DNA of 64,000 nt from Mycobacterium sp. Aquia_216 (lineage in GTDB: Bacteria > Actinomycetota > Actinomycetes > Mycobacteriales > Mycobacteriaceae), in NCBI RefSeq assembly GCF_026723865.1, contig NZ_CP113529.1, forward strand, positions 5,332,001 to 5,396,000, written 5' to 3'. Under the pieces are notes generated by a model. That model saw only the letters and a list, made by a program, of their open reading frames with translations. It was not told the DNA's origin and ran no database searches. Positions 7,771-15,554 of the stretch are shown in pieces. Within the stretch, counting starts at the first letter, position 1. Each line of letters opens with the position of its first letter. Position numbers and translations under genes: made by a program.

Positions 7771-8607
7771 ATGTCAACAGTCACGGCCGCCGCCAACGGC
7801 TCGGGCGGCCTGCTGGAATTGGCTGACCTGCCAATCGATTTGACGGGGCTGCCGGGTCGGGGGACGCTGTCGGCGATCCTTGACGGACACATCCGAATGG
7901 CACACCTGCCCGGCATGCTGCGCCCCGAATACTGCACGGCCATCCTGGACGCCCTTGCCGACGTCAGCTACCAGAACTACGCGTCGGTGCAGGGGCTTGC
8001 CAAGACGGACTCCGCACAGTTCTTCAAGTTCGGGCCCACCGCACATTATGGTTTCGATAGTGAGCCCAATGGCGTGGAGAACTATTTCACCGAGGCCGCC
8101 GCGGCAGACGCTGACCTACGAAGCCGCTTCGCCCGCGCCAATATTGCTGATCCACTTCACGTCATGAAGCAGATCCTGGGCTACCTCTGGGGCGGCCCCG
8201 CCGAAGTGGCCACGGAAGGCGACCGCAGTTATTTCGCCGGAGTCGTGCGCTCCCTCACTGCCGGCGCCGGCCCCCACACCGACAACGCCCGGCGCACCCC
8301 TCAACTCTCCATCGGCAAGACCACCGCCCAAGGCTCAATCTTGTTCTACCTCAAAATGCCAACCGAGGGCGGCGGCGTGCGCGTCTTCAACAAACGACAC
8401 CCCACGCCGGAACCGTTCGACGGGCTTGGATGGCGCGGTGTCGCGGGCTACCAATACGAGGGCGTTACGCCGGCTGCCGGCGACGTTGTAATCATCCCGA
8501 GTACCAACGTGCACTCTGTCGATCCCGTCACTGGTGAGGGTGACCGGATCACCATCTCCACTTTCTTCGGCCCGATGCCCGATGGCCGACTCGTGCTCTG
8601 GTCATGA
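7771..8607 (+). CDS. 2-oxoglutarate/Fe(II)-dependent oxygenase
   Basis: 278 residues. The double-stranded beta-helix core carries the facial triad His169-x-Asp171 (GPHTDNARR) and distal His248 (STNVHSV). Arg259 (GDRITIST) is placed to bind the 2-oxoglutarate carboxylate. The segment GGGVRVFNKRHPTP between them fits the prolyl-hydroxylase-like 2OG-Fe(II) superfamily. It would hydroxylate or oxidatively cleave a small molecule. The ATG at 7771 is preceded by GAAGGAG at ideal spacing; an in-frame GTG at 7756 overlaps that RBS and is less likely. It follows the ThDP gene by 26 bases. Substrate not inferable. Confidence 0.85.
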   Translation: MSTVTAAANGSGGLLELADLPIDLTGLPGRGTLSAILDGHIRMAHLPGMLRPEYCTAILDALADVSYQNYASVQGLAKTDSAQFFKFGPTAHYGFDSEPNGVENYFTEAAAADADLRSRFARANIADPLHVMKQILGYLWGGPAEVATEGDRSYFAGVVRSLTAGAGPHTDNARRTPQLSIGKTTAQGSILFYLKMPTEGGGVRVFNKRHPTPEPFDGLGWRGVAGYQYEGVTPAAGDVVIIPSTNVHSVDPVTGEGDRITISTFFGPMPDGRLVLWS

Positions 8608-8689
8608 TGCCGACCGAGACGAAGCTATGCATGGGTCGCCGCTCGAATTCCTACCTCCGGTCGGCGACGGAAGACGGAAGGTGGTGACT

Positions 8690-9472
8690 ATGCGCTATGT
8701 CCACCCAGTGGACGAAGCAGAGGTGCTGCCGACGGGCCATCCCGGCCTACAAGCGCGACTGCTGTCCAATCAGGAATCGGCGATGATCTTCGACGCCACG
8801 GTGTGCGATGGTGGTCGTGCGGCTGGTCTGCACTATCACCGGCGCGACCAGATCTACTTCCAGCGGTACGGAACCATGACGGTGCAGTTGGGCAGCGATA
8901 TCCATCGGATCGGCCCAAATACGTTGGTGTACATCCCGGCAGGACTACCCCACTGCAACTGGAACGAAGGCCCCGGCGACGAAGGGCATCTCGAAGTCAT
9001 TGCGCCAGCGACACAGATCGGTGCCCCGCTGGCGCACATGGTCGAGACGCCGGACGGGGTTCCTCCGGACTGGGCGCCACGCAGCTCTGCCACCATCGTG
9101 AGGGCAGAGGATGACCGGCTCGCCGACAGCGCCGGTGGCGATCGTCGACACAGCTTGATCGGGGCGACGACGACCGGGTTGGTCGACGTCGACTACGTCG
9201 AGATCGCAGCGCGAACGGGCTGGCATGACGCCCGCATTCATCAGGTCGACAAGCACTACTTCGTCCTTAGTGGACGCCTCGATTTCGAGATCGCCTTGAC
9301 ATCGGAGAGCACTGGGCCCAACACCCTGGTATCCCTGCCCGCAGGCGTACCGCATCGGATTTCTAACAACGGCCCAGCGGCCGCGCGGCTCCTCGACGTG
9401 ACCACAGCGGCGGGTGAATCCGACATTCTCACCGACCAGCCCATTCGAGTTTCACTGTTTCACAGCATCTAA
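8690..9472 (+). CDS. Bicupin protein (possible ring-cleaving dioxygenase or isomerase)
   Basis: 260 residues with two cupin barrels. The first shows LHYHRRDQIYFQ (His48, His50, Gln54) and PAGLPHCNW (His88). The second shows ARIHQVDKHYFVLSG and PAGVPHRISN, a partially degenerate metal site. Bicupins include quercetinase, gentisate and oxalate-degrading enzymes. The start at 8690 follows GGAAGGTGG at good spacing; alternatives at 8627 or further upstream would overlap the preceding gene's end. Last gene of the run, ending at a strong hairpin (9531-9569). It may process the product of the two enzymes before it; this is inference from adjacency. Confidence 0.8.
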   Translation: MRYVHPVDEAEVLPTGHPGLQARLLSNQESAMIFDATVCDGGRAAGLHYHRRDQIYFQRYGTMTVQLGSDIHRIGPNTLVYIPAGLPHCNWNEGPGDEGHLEVIAPATQIGAPLAHMVETPDGVPPDWAPRSSATIVRAEDDRLADSAGGDRRHSLIGATTTGLVDVDYVEIAARTGWHDARIHQVDKHYFVLSGRLDFEIALTSESTGPNTLVSLPAGVPHRISNNGPAAARLLDVTTAAGESDILTDQPIRVSLFHSI

Positions 9473-9530
9473 GCGATTAAGAGATGTCCTCGTGACGTCT
9501 TGATCGCTCTTCCGCTACAAACACACGAAA

Positions 9531-9569
9531 GCGTTCAGTCGGCCGCTCCTAGAACGGCCGACTGAACGC
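9531..9569. terminator. Bidirectional terminator hairpin between convergent genes
   Basis: A perfect 15-bp inverted repeat (9531-9545 with 9555-9569, arm GCGTTCAGTCGGCCG) with a 9-base loop, between the bicupin stop (+) and the SDR stop (-). There is no clear T tract, as is common in mycobacteria. It is the best stem in the window's non-coding DNA. Confidence 0.85.
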
Positions 9570-9575
9570 TGATTC

Positions 9576-10400
9576 TCACTGTTCGAAACCGCCGCCGGTT
9601 ACCAGTACCTGACCGCTGACGTAGTTGGCTTCGGGGTAAGTGAACATCACGACGGATCCGGCAGCTTCCTCCGGAGTACCCGCTCTTCCCAGTGGAATTG
9701 CTTTCTCGGCCGCCTCGAGCACCATCGTGCTGACACCCACCTTGATCGTGCGTCCTTCGATGTCGATGGTGCCTCCGTCGGTGACCGACGAGGTGAGCCG
9801 CGTCCGAATAAGCCCAAATGCGACCGCGTTCACGTTGACGTTGTAGCGGCCCCATTCTTTGCAGAGTGTGCGAGTCATGCCCACGATGCCGGCCTTCGCC
9901 GATGAGTAGCTGACCTGGCCCGCGTTGCCGCACAATCCGGAGATCGATGAGACGTTAACAACCTTCCGGTAGACGGACACTCCGGCCTCGATCTCAGCCT
10001 TGGCGGCCTTCGCGATCACCGGCTGGGCGGCCCGAAGAATCCGGAAGGGAGCCTTTAAGTGGATGTCGATCATGGCATCCCACTGTTCATCGGTCATCTT
10101 CTGAATCACGGCATCCCAGGTATATCCGGCATTGTTGATAACAATGTCAAGACCACCGAAGTGCTCGGTCGCGGTACCCACAAATCGCTCGGGGAATTCT
10201 TCGGAGGTGACATTGCCTACACACGCCACAGCAGTGCCGCCCGCCGCGACGATCTCCTCGACGACCGCGCGCGCTGGCTCCGCGTCGAGGTCGTTAACCA
10301 CAACATTGGCGCCTTCGGCCGCAAGCTTCAGAGCAATCGCTCGCCCGATGCCCCGACCGGAACCCGAAACAATGGCTGTCTTTCCGTCGATCTTGCCCAT
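9576..10400 (-). CDS. SDR family NAD(P)-dependent oxidoreductase (3-hydroxyacyl-CoA dehydrogenase-like)
   Basis: 274 residues in the classical short-chain dehydrogenase pattern: cofactor motif SGSGRGIGRA near residue 12, structural NNAG, catalytic Ser in VNVSSISG, and YSSAKAG (YxxxK), ending in VLVTGGGFEQ. Asp in VVNDLDAE after beta-2 suggests NAD preference. The ATG at 10400 follows AAGGAAGG. It is the last gene of a minus-strand run (thiolase, two MaoC-type proteins, SDR), so oxidation of a 3-hydroxyacyl-CoA between hydration and thiolysis is the natural role. It resembles 17-beta-HSD4/FabG4-type enzymes but the exact substrate is unknown. Confidence 0.9.
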   Translation of the reverse strand: MGKIDGKTAIVSGSGRGIGRAIALKLAAEGANVVVNDLDAEPARAVVEEIVAAGGTAVACVGNVTSEEFPERFVGTATEHFGGLDIVINNAGYTWDAVIQKMTDEQWDAMIDIHLKAPFRILRAAQPVIAKAAKAEIEAGVSVYRKVVNVSSISGLCGNAGQVSYSSAKAGIVGMTRTLCKEWGRYNVNVNAVAFGLIRTRLTSSVTDGGTIDIEGRTIKVGVSTMVLEAAEKAIPLGRAGTPEEAAGSVVMFTYPEANYVSGQVLVTGGGFEQ

Positions 10401-10436
10401 GGTGGCCTTCCTTCTCGCGTGAGTGTGATGGTGATG

Positions 10437-10850
10437 TCAAGGGATCGCGATGACCGCGGTGCCGCGTAGTGTGACGGTCCCGTCAGCAAGGGCGACCGCA
10501 AGGTCCAGTGTCGCGTGCTGTTCGCCGTTGACATCGTTGACTGCGATCGTCGTCGCGGTGCAGGTGGGCGCGGCGTTTATCGGCGTGATCGCGATGAATC
10601 GCGTTGAATACGACCGTAATCGCTCCTGCGGGGCAATCGTTGTCAGCAGCCGGCCGAGGTACCCCATCGACAGCATGCCGTGCGCGAAGACGTCATCGAA
10701 TCCGGCGGCCTTCGCGACGTCCAAGTCCACATGAATCGGGTTGTGGTCTCCTGATGCTCCCGCGAAAAGGGCGAGGGTCGTTCGCGAGATCGGGTCGATG
10801 TGGATCTGCGACGTGAGCCCGTCCTCGTGCAACGCTGCTGCGCCGCTCAT
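10437..10850 (-). CDS. MaoC-like hot-dog hydratase
   Basis: 137 residues. The hydratase motif GASGDHNPIHVDLDVAKAAG carries the catalytic Asp-His pair of R-specific enoyl-CoA hydratases, followed by FAHGMLSMGYLGR. It overlaps the upstream gene by ATGA, and that gene encodes a second hot-dog protein lacking the same motif. The two probably form an obligate heterodimer in the style of HadAB or ChsH1-ChsH2, hydrating a 2-enoyl-CoA of large or branched type. No DUF35 partner is encoded here, unlike the ChsH2-Ltp2 sterol pair. Confidence 0.9.
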   Translation of the reverse strand: MSGAAALHEDGLTSQIHIDPISRTTLALFAGASGDHNPIHVDLDVAKAAGFDDVFAHGMLSMGYLGRLLTTIAPQERLRSYSTRFIAITPINAAPTCTATTIAVNDVNGEQHATLDLAVALADGTVTLRGTAVIAIP

Positions 10851-11308
10851 CTGTCACCCTCGGCTCGATGCTGTGCGATTGCGGTGTTGCGACTGCGTGC
10901 CACGATCTCGCCGTTCTGGTTGACGATGGTGCGGTCGGAGACGATGAACTCGAGGAGCCCGCCTTTCTTTGCATAGATGTCGCTGATCTGGCCGGAGGAA
11001 CTGAGCTCGTCTCCGGCATAAGCCATGCGCTCATATTCAAAGGACTGTTCTCCGTGCAACATGTCGCTGAGTTCGACTCCGAGCTCGGCATATATCGCGA
11101 ATGGATCGGGCGCCTCAAGCTCGACCGCGAAGAAGAAGGTCGGCGGCACCGGTAGGTCGCGGTGTCCCGCCCGTCGTGCGGCGTCGACGTCGACATACAT
11201 TGGGTTTTTCTCGCCGGTTGCTTTTGCGAAGTTGCGAAGTCGGCTTCGACTGACCAACAGGGTTGTGGTGGGAAGTGCCCGGCCGATGTGCGATAGGTCG
11301 ATCCCCAT
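10847..11308 (-). CDS. MaoC N-terminal-type (FAS1-like dehydratase) subunit
   Basis: 153 residues matching the non-catalytic MaoC_dehydrat_N hot-dog found in HadA/HadC and ChsH2. It starts with an RSRLRNFAKATGEKNPMYVD segment, then PVPPTFFFAVEL and the glycine-poor C-terminal strand ending GEIVARSRNTA. The ATG shares one base with the thiolase stop (TGATG) and the stop overlaps the MaoC start, so thiolase, this subunit and MaoC are translationally coupled. Likely shapes the acyl-binding pocket of the heterodimer with the next gene. Confidence 0.85.
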   Translation of the reverse strand: MGIDLSHIGRALPTTTLLVSRSRLRNFAKATGEKNPMYVDVDAARRAGHRDLPVPPTFFFAVELEAPDPFAIYAELGVELSDMLHGEQSFEYERMAYAGDELSSSGQISDIYAKKGGLLEFIVSDRTIVNQNGEIVARSRNTAIAQHRAEGDR

Positions 11309-12498
11309 CAGCCGTCAATGCGCTCGTAGATGGTGACGACGCACGCTCCACCGAGTCCGAGGTTGTGTTGCAGCGCGACATTCGCTCCTTCGACTTGGCG
11401 ACCGCCGGCTTGACCCCGCAGCTGCCAGACGAGTTCGGCGCATTGCGCGAGACCGGTGGCCCCCAACGGATGACCCTTTGACAGCAGACCGCCGGACGGG
11501 TTGGTGACAACTCGACCGCCGTAGGTGTTGTCGCCATCACGGATGAACTTCTCTGCGGTGCCGACGGGGGTCAGTTCGAGCAGCTCGTAGGCGAGTAGTT
11601 CGTTGGTGGTGAAACAGTCGTGCAATTCGACCACCCGGATGTCCTCGGGCGAGATTCCCGACGCTTCGTACGCCGAACGCGCTGCGGTACTGGCCATATC
11701 CGCACCGATCACCTTGCGCATGTCGTTGGATGAGAAGACGCTCGGTGTGTCGGTCGTCAGGCTCTGCCCGGCGATCCGCACGTCCGCGTCGAGGCCGTGC
11801 TTGCGGGCGAACTCGGCGCTGCACAGCACGGCCGCGGCCGCACCGCAGGTCGGCGGGCAGCACTGCAGGCGAGTGAGCGGGCCCCAGATGTGCGGTGACG
11901 CCAAAACCTCCTCCACGGTGACCGGGTCGCGGAAGACCGCATTAGGATTGTTGGCCGCGTGCTTACGCGCCTTCACCGAGATCTCGGCGAACACTTTCGG
12001 GTCGATACCGAACTCGTCGGCGTATGCCTGTCCAGCGCCACCGAAGAACTGTGCGGCTGGCGGGGCCTGGGTATCCACGCCCTGCAACTCGTCGCGAATC
12101 GACTCCATGCGAGACAGCGGGTAGGGCCGGTCAGAGTAGACGGCGCCGAGAGCTCCTGGCACCATCTGCTCGAATCCCAAAGCCAGCGCGCAGTCGATGA
12201 TGCCGCTGCTGATCGCCTGTTGCGCCAGCCATAGTGCCGATGATCCCGTCGAGCAGTTGTTGTTAACGTTGACAATCGGAATCGCCGTCTGGCCAATGCC
12301 ATACAGCGCAGCTTGCCCACACGTGGAGTCACCGTAGACGAAGCCAACGTAAGCCTGCTGGACCAACGAGTAGTCAACGGCCGCGTCGGCCAACGCGGCG
12401 CGCGCCGCCTGCTCACCCATCTCTGAGTACGTAGCGCTGCGGCCGGGCTTGGTGAACGGGATCATTCCCACCCCAGCGACAAGAACGTTCGTTGCCAT
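11308..12498 (-). CDS. SCP-x-type thiolase (lipid-transfer-protein family)
   Basis: 396 residues. Nucleophile Cys in NNNCSTGSSALW (about residue 80), ELHDCFTTNELLAYE (HDCF, typical of SCP2/SCP-x thiolases), GHPLGATGLAQCAEL and HNLGLGGACVV near the C-terminus. All thiolase catalytic blocks are present, so real C-C cleavage of a 3-oxoacyl-CoA is expected, unlike the Ltp2 aldolases that lost some of them. First gene of the run thiolase, MaoC-N, MaoC, SDR. The 186 bases upstream hold a candidate TetR operator at 12547. Specific substrate (sterol side chain, branched chain or aromatic acid) cannot be told. Confidence 0.92.
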   Translation of the reverse strand: MATNVLVAGVGMIPFTKPGRSATYSEMGEQAARAALADAAVDYSLVQQAYVGFVYGDSTCGQAALYGIGQTAIPIVNVNNNCSTGSSALWLAQQAISSGIIDCALALGFEQMVPGALGAVYSDRPYPLSRMESIRDELQGVDTQAPPAAQFFGGAGQAYADEFGIDPKVFAEISVKARKHAANNPNAVFRDPVTVEEVLASPHIWGPLTRLQCCPPTCGAAAAVLCSAEFARKHGLDADVRIAGQSLTTDTPSVFSSNDMRKVIGADMASTAARSAYEASGISPEDIRVVELHDCFTTNELLAYELLELTPVGTAEKFIRDGDNTYGGRVVTNPSGGLLSKGHPLGATGLAQCAELVWQLRGQAGGRQVEGANVALQHNLGLGGACVVTIYERIDG

Positions 12499-12546
12499 GT
12501 ACTCCTACCTTCCACGCGTGATTAGTCTGATCTACTTCCACAGGCC

Positions 12547-12567
12547 CTGATTGATTCAATCAAACGG
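12547..12567 (+). promoter_or_regulatory. Candidate TetR operator upstream of the thiolase run
   Basis: Imperfect dyad CTGATTGAT-TCA-ATCAAACGG. The right half and its flank (ATCAAACGGTCGGTAGA) match the operator near 15540, read on its minus strand (ATCAAACGGTTGGTAGA), over 16 of 17 bases. It lies 49-69 bases before the thiolase ATG. The likely binder is the TetR protein at 15547. Confidence 0.55.
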
Positions 12568-12684
12568 TCGGTAGATTTTGCAAGCCGTATTGCGCGAGTT
12601 CTTTCGTGCCGTTACCGCGGACGCGTGCGTCGAACTAGTTGGCGTGCGTTGCGCTTTGAGCGCCGATCATGGATTCGGCGCGAG

Positions 12685-13524
12685 TTAGCGGCGCTTGCGG
12701 ATCGCTGCCGCGCCGTTCGGGTCAATGATCGATCCGTATTTTGCCAGGTTCGCGCCATGCCCAATGGTGTGCAGCAAGAAGGCACTTCGGATGCCTGCCG
12801 CATGCCCTTGGGCATCCAGGCACGCATTCACGCTCTCCTTGGCCAAGCGCAGCGCCAAGGGCGACCGCTCCGCGATCTCGCGTGCCATGTCCAGGGTGAA
12901 CGCTTCTAAGTCCTCTTGCGGGACAACGTGGTTAACCATGCCACAGTCCTGAGCTTCGGTAGCGGTCAAAGCACGGCCGGTGAATAGGATCTCCCGAGCC
13001 TTGCGATGTCCGAGCTCCCATACGTGCGCAAAGTACTCAACGCCGTTGACGCCGAAGGCAGTCACCGGGTCACTGAACGTTGCCGATTGCGCTGCGATCA
13101 CAATGTCCAGCGGCCAGACGAGCATCAAGCCGCCGGCGATGACACGGCCTTGAACTTGCGCGATCGTCGGTTTGGGGAGGTCGCGCCAGCGCTGGCATAA
13201 GCCCAGATACGCTTCGCATTCGAATGCGTAGTGGCCGGCGAGTCCACCATCGTCGAGATTCGACGGCACGGTGGCCACACCGCCGCGCGGCAACCGGAAC
13301 TGCGCCGAAAGGTCATGCCCAGAGGAGAAATCCGGGCCGTCCGCTGCCAGGATGATGACGCGCACGGCCTCTGCGGCACATGCGGCAACCAATGCATCAT
13401 CCAGGGCGTAGAGCAGCTCCGGGCTCTGTGCGTTGCGAACCTGCGGGCGTGCCAAGACCACGCGACGAACCCTATCGGCAGGGTCTTCGACCCTGACGAG
13501 TTCCTGCGAGGATGTGTCAGTCAT
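12685..13524 (-). CDS. Enoyl-CoA hydratase/isomerase (crotonase) family
   Basis: 279 residues. Crotonase fold with the oxyanion-hole strand FSSGHDLSAQF and second oxyanion segment QGRVIAGGLMLVWPLDIVIA. The usual catalytic glutamates of classical hydratases (Glu144/164 type) are not evident: the region reads DPVTAFGVNGVEYFAHVWELGHRK. The reaction may therefore be isomerisation, hydrolysis or ring opening rather than simple hydration. RBS GGAGG 9 bases before the ATG. Third gene of the run acyl-CoA dehydrogenase, crotonase 2, crotonase 1. Confidence 0.88.
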   Translation of the reverse strand: MTDTSSQELVRVEDPADRVRRVVLARPQVRNAQSPELLYALDDALVAACAAEAVRVIILAADGPDFSSGHDLSAQFRLPRGGVATVPSNLDDGGLAGHYAFECEAYLGLCQRWRDLPKPTIAQVQGRVIAGGLMLVWPLDIVIAAQSATFSDPVTAFGVNGVEYFAHVWELGHRKAREILFTGRALTATEAQDCGMVNHVVPQEDLEAFTLDMAREIAERSPLALRLAKESVNACLDAQGHAAGIRSAFLLHTIGHGANLAKYGSIIDPNGAAAIRKRR

Positions 13525-13536
13525 CGAACATGCCTC

Positions 13537-14352
13537 CTACTCCGACGGACTGCCTTGACGTGTCGTTAGTGCCGCCAGTGCTGCCGCGTGCTCCTGCGTC
13601 ATCGAACCGACGACCTGGCCCGCCACTTCAGCGCTGAGATGCTCGCGGAATCCATTGGAATGTGCGTTGTTCAGCATCAACTTTGTCATCGCCGTCGCGA
13701 GCCGGGGCTGATCGGCTAGCGCATGGGCAAGCTCCACCGCCCGCTCGTCAGGATCCTCGGCTACCTCGTTCACCAGACCCACCTGGCGGGCCTCCGCGGA
13801 AGACAGTGAACCACCTTGCAGGAGAATCGATGTGGCTTTCGCCGTGCCGATGATACGGGGCAACAGCCATGACAGACCGAGGTCGCCAGCGCTCATTCCG
13901 ACGTGGACGAAAGGCGCTCCGAACCGGGCATCCGAGGCACACACTCGCAAGTCGGCAGCGACAGCCAGGGATAGGCCTGCGCCGATGGCCGCTCCCCTGA
14001 CCGCGGCGACGACGGGCTGCGGAATCTCGCGCAACGTAGCAACGGCCTCCGCGCCTGCGCCGACGGCGCGATACATCAGTGCCGTGCGATCGCCCGGTTC
14101 GGCGCCCGTGAGCCCACCCTTGAGATCGAGTCCCGCGCAGAACGCGCGGCCGGCGCCCCGCAGGACGACGGCACCACAATCGGCTGATCCCGCCAGCCAG
14201 CGCGCCGCGTCACGCAAGCCGACGAACGTCGCCTCGCGAACCGCGTTGAGCATTTGCGGGCGATTGAGCACCACCGTGCCGACGCCGTCGCGGGGCGGTA
14301 GCGCGATGACATCGCCGAAATCCCTTGCTTCCTGGCCTTCGTCGTACGACAT
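13537..14352 (-). CDS. Enoyl-CoA hydratase/isomerase (crotonase) family
   Basis: 271 residues from the ATG at 14352, preceded by GGGAG. The crotonase signature FCAGLDLKGGL and RGAAIGAGLSLAVAADLRVC form the CoA-binding oxyanion hole, followed by FGAPFVHVGMSAGDLGLSWLLP. The Asp in the last block takes the place of a catalytic acid in several isomerases. An in-frame open extension to 14781 lies inside the acyl-CoA dehydrogenase gene and is not coding. Twelve bases separate it from crotonase 1. Two different crotonases in one operon suggest two distinct steps, for example hydration and double-bond shift. Confidence 0.88.
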   Translation of the reverse strand: MSYDEGQEARDFGDVIALPPRDGVGTVVLNRPQMLNAVREATFVGLRDAARWLAGSADCGAVVLRGAGRAFCAGLDLKGGLTGAEPGDRTALMYRAVGAGAEAVATLREIPQPVVAAVRGAAIGAGLSLAVAADLRVCASDARFGAPFVHVGMSAGDLGLSWLLPRIIGTAKATSILLQGGSLSSAEARQVGLVNEVAEDPDERAVELAHALADQPRLATAMTKLMLNNAHSNGFREHLSAEVAGQVVGSMTQEHAAALAALTTRQGSPSE

Positions 14353-14378
14353 GGCGGGTCTCCCTTTTCGGCTCCGGG

Positions 14379-15515
14379 TCAGATCTCGCGAGCGATGAGG
14401 TCCTTCATCACTTCGTTGGCGCCCCCGTAGACGCGCTGCACTCGGGAATCGATGAAGGCGCGAGCCAGCGGGTACTCCCGCATGTAGCCATACCCGCCAA
14501 GCAGCTGGATGCAGTCGTCGAACAGTTTGAACTGACGGTCGGTCAGCCACCACTTCGCCATGGCAGCCTTCTGTGCGCTGAGCCGCCCGGCCAGGTGATC
14601 TGTCACGCATTCGTCGACAAAGGCGCGACTCACCCTGGCGGTAGTAAGCGCTTCGGCCAATACGAATCTGGTGTTCTGAAGGTCGAAGATGGAGCCGCCG
14701 AAAGCCCTGCGAGATTTGACGTACGTTGCGGTGTCCGCCACTGCGCGTTCCATGGCCGCCGCACACATCACTGCGATGCACAGCCGCTCTTGCGCTAGCT
14801 GTTCCATGAGTTGCGCGAATCCGCGGCCCTCTACCCCTCCCAGCAGATTGGCTTCGGACACGGTCGCATCCGTGAAGTGCAACTCAGACGTGTCGGCGCC
14901 GTGCTGCCCCAGCTTGTCAAGGACGCGGCCACGGGCGAAACCGTCGCACTCGTTCACCTCGACCATGATTAGCGAAATTCCCCGTGCGCCGGCCCGTGGG
15001 TCGGTTTTCGCCGCGACGAGAACGAGATCGGCTGTGGCACCGTTGGATATGAACGTCTTGGCGCCATTGATGACGTATCGATCCCCTCGGCGATCGGCCC
15101 GAGTAGTCATCAATTTCAGATCCGACCCCGCGTCGGGTTCGGTCATCGCGATGGCGCTGACGAGCTCACCGGTGGCCATCCGGGGCAGCCACCGATGCCG
15201 CTGCTCCTCGGTGCCGAACGTCAGAATGTAGTGCGCGACGATCCCGCTATGCACGATATTGCCCCAAGCCCAGTCAAAGGCACGGCCCTGGGCCTCCATG
15301 ACGGCGAGCTCGTGGGCGAATGTTCCTCCACCGCCCCCGTACTGCTCCGGTATGGAGCAGAGCAGCAAGCCCAATCTGCCGGCTTCGCGCCATACCTCGC
15401 GCGACACCTGCTTATCGGTATCCCATTGCTCCTGGTAGGGGGTGACGTTCGCAGCCAGATACTGGTCGGCGAGCTGACCCAATGCCTGGACTTCATCATC
15501 TACCCATGAACGCAT
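14379..15515 (-). CDS. Acyl-CoA dehydrogenase
   Basis: 378 residues with the complete FadE layout: N-terminal helical domain, FAD/substrate block IAMTEPDAGSDLK, beta domain with YVINGAKTFISNGATADLV, and C-terminal helices with LLGGYGYMREYPLAR. It ends in RVYGGANEVMKDLIA, where the Glu of GANE is the likely catalytic base. Single polypeptide, not the split ChsE1/E2 type. Leads the minus-strand run with the two crotonases. No clear RBS; the operator dyad at 15532-15554 is directly upstream, so the transcript is short-leadered and TetR-controlled. Confidence 0.92.
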   Translation of the reverse strand: MRSWVDDEVQALGQLADQYLAANVTPYQEQWDTDKQVSREVWREAGRLGLLLCSIPEQYGGGGGTFAHELAVMEAQGRAFDWAWGNIVHSGIVAHYILTFGTEEQRHRWLPRMATGELVSAIAMTEPDAGSDLKLMTTRADRRGDRYVINGAKTFISNGATADLVLVAAKTDPRAGARGISLIMVEVNECDGFARGRVLDKLGQHGADTSELHFTDATVSEANLLGGVEGRGFAQLMEQLAQERLCIAVMCAAAMERAVADTATYVKSRRAFGGSIFDLQNTRFVLAEALTTARVSRAFVDECVTDHLAGRLSAQKAAMAKWWLTDRQFKLFDDCIQLLGGYGYMREYPLARAFIDSRVQRVYGGANEVMKDLIAREI

Positions 15516-15531
15516 GCTGAATTTCTACCAA

Positions 15532-15554
15532 CCGTTTGATAGTTAATCAAGCGG
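15532..15554 (-). promoter_or_regulatory. TetR-type operator upstream of acyl-CoA dehydrogenase
   Basis: Dyad CCGTTTGAT-AGTTA-ATCAAGCGG: two 9-bp arms with one mismatched pair and a 5-base spacer. It begins 17 bases before the acyl-CoA dehydrogenase start and overlaps the last codons of the tetR gene. A related half-site plus flank recurs before the thiolase run. Confidence 0.65.

Noticed and set aside
14353..14781. Extension of the second crotonase
   Set aside because: Antisense-like low-complexity frame within the acyl-CoA dehydrogenase gene; the ATG at 14352 has an RBS and the family N-terminus.
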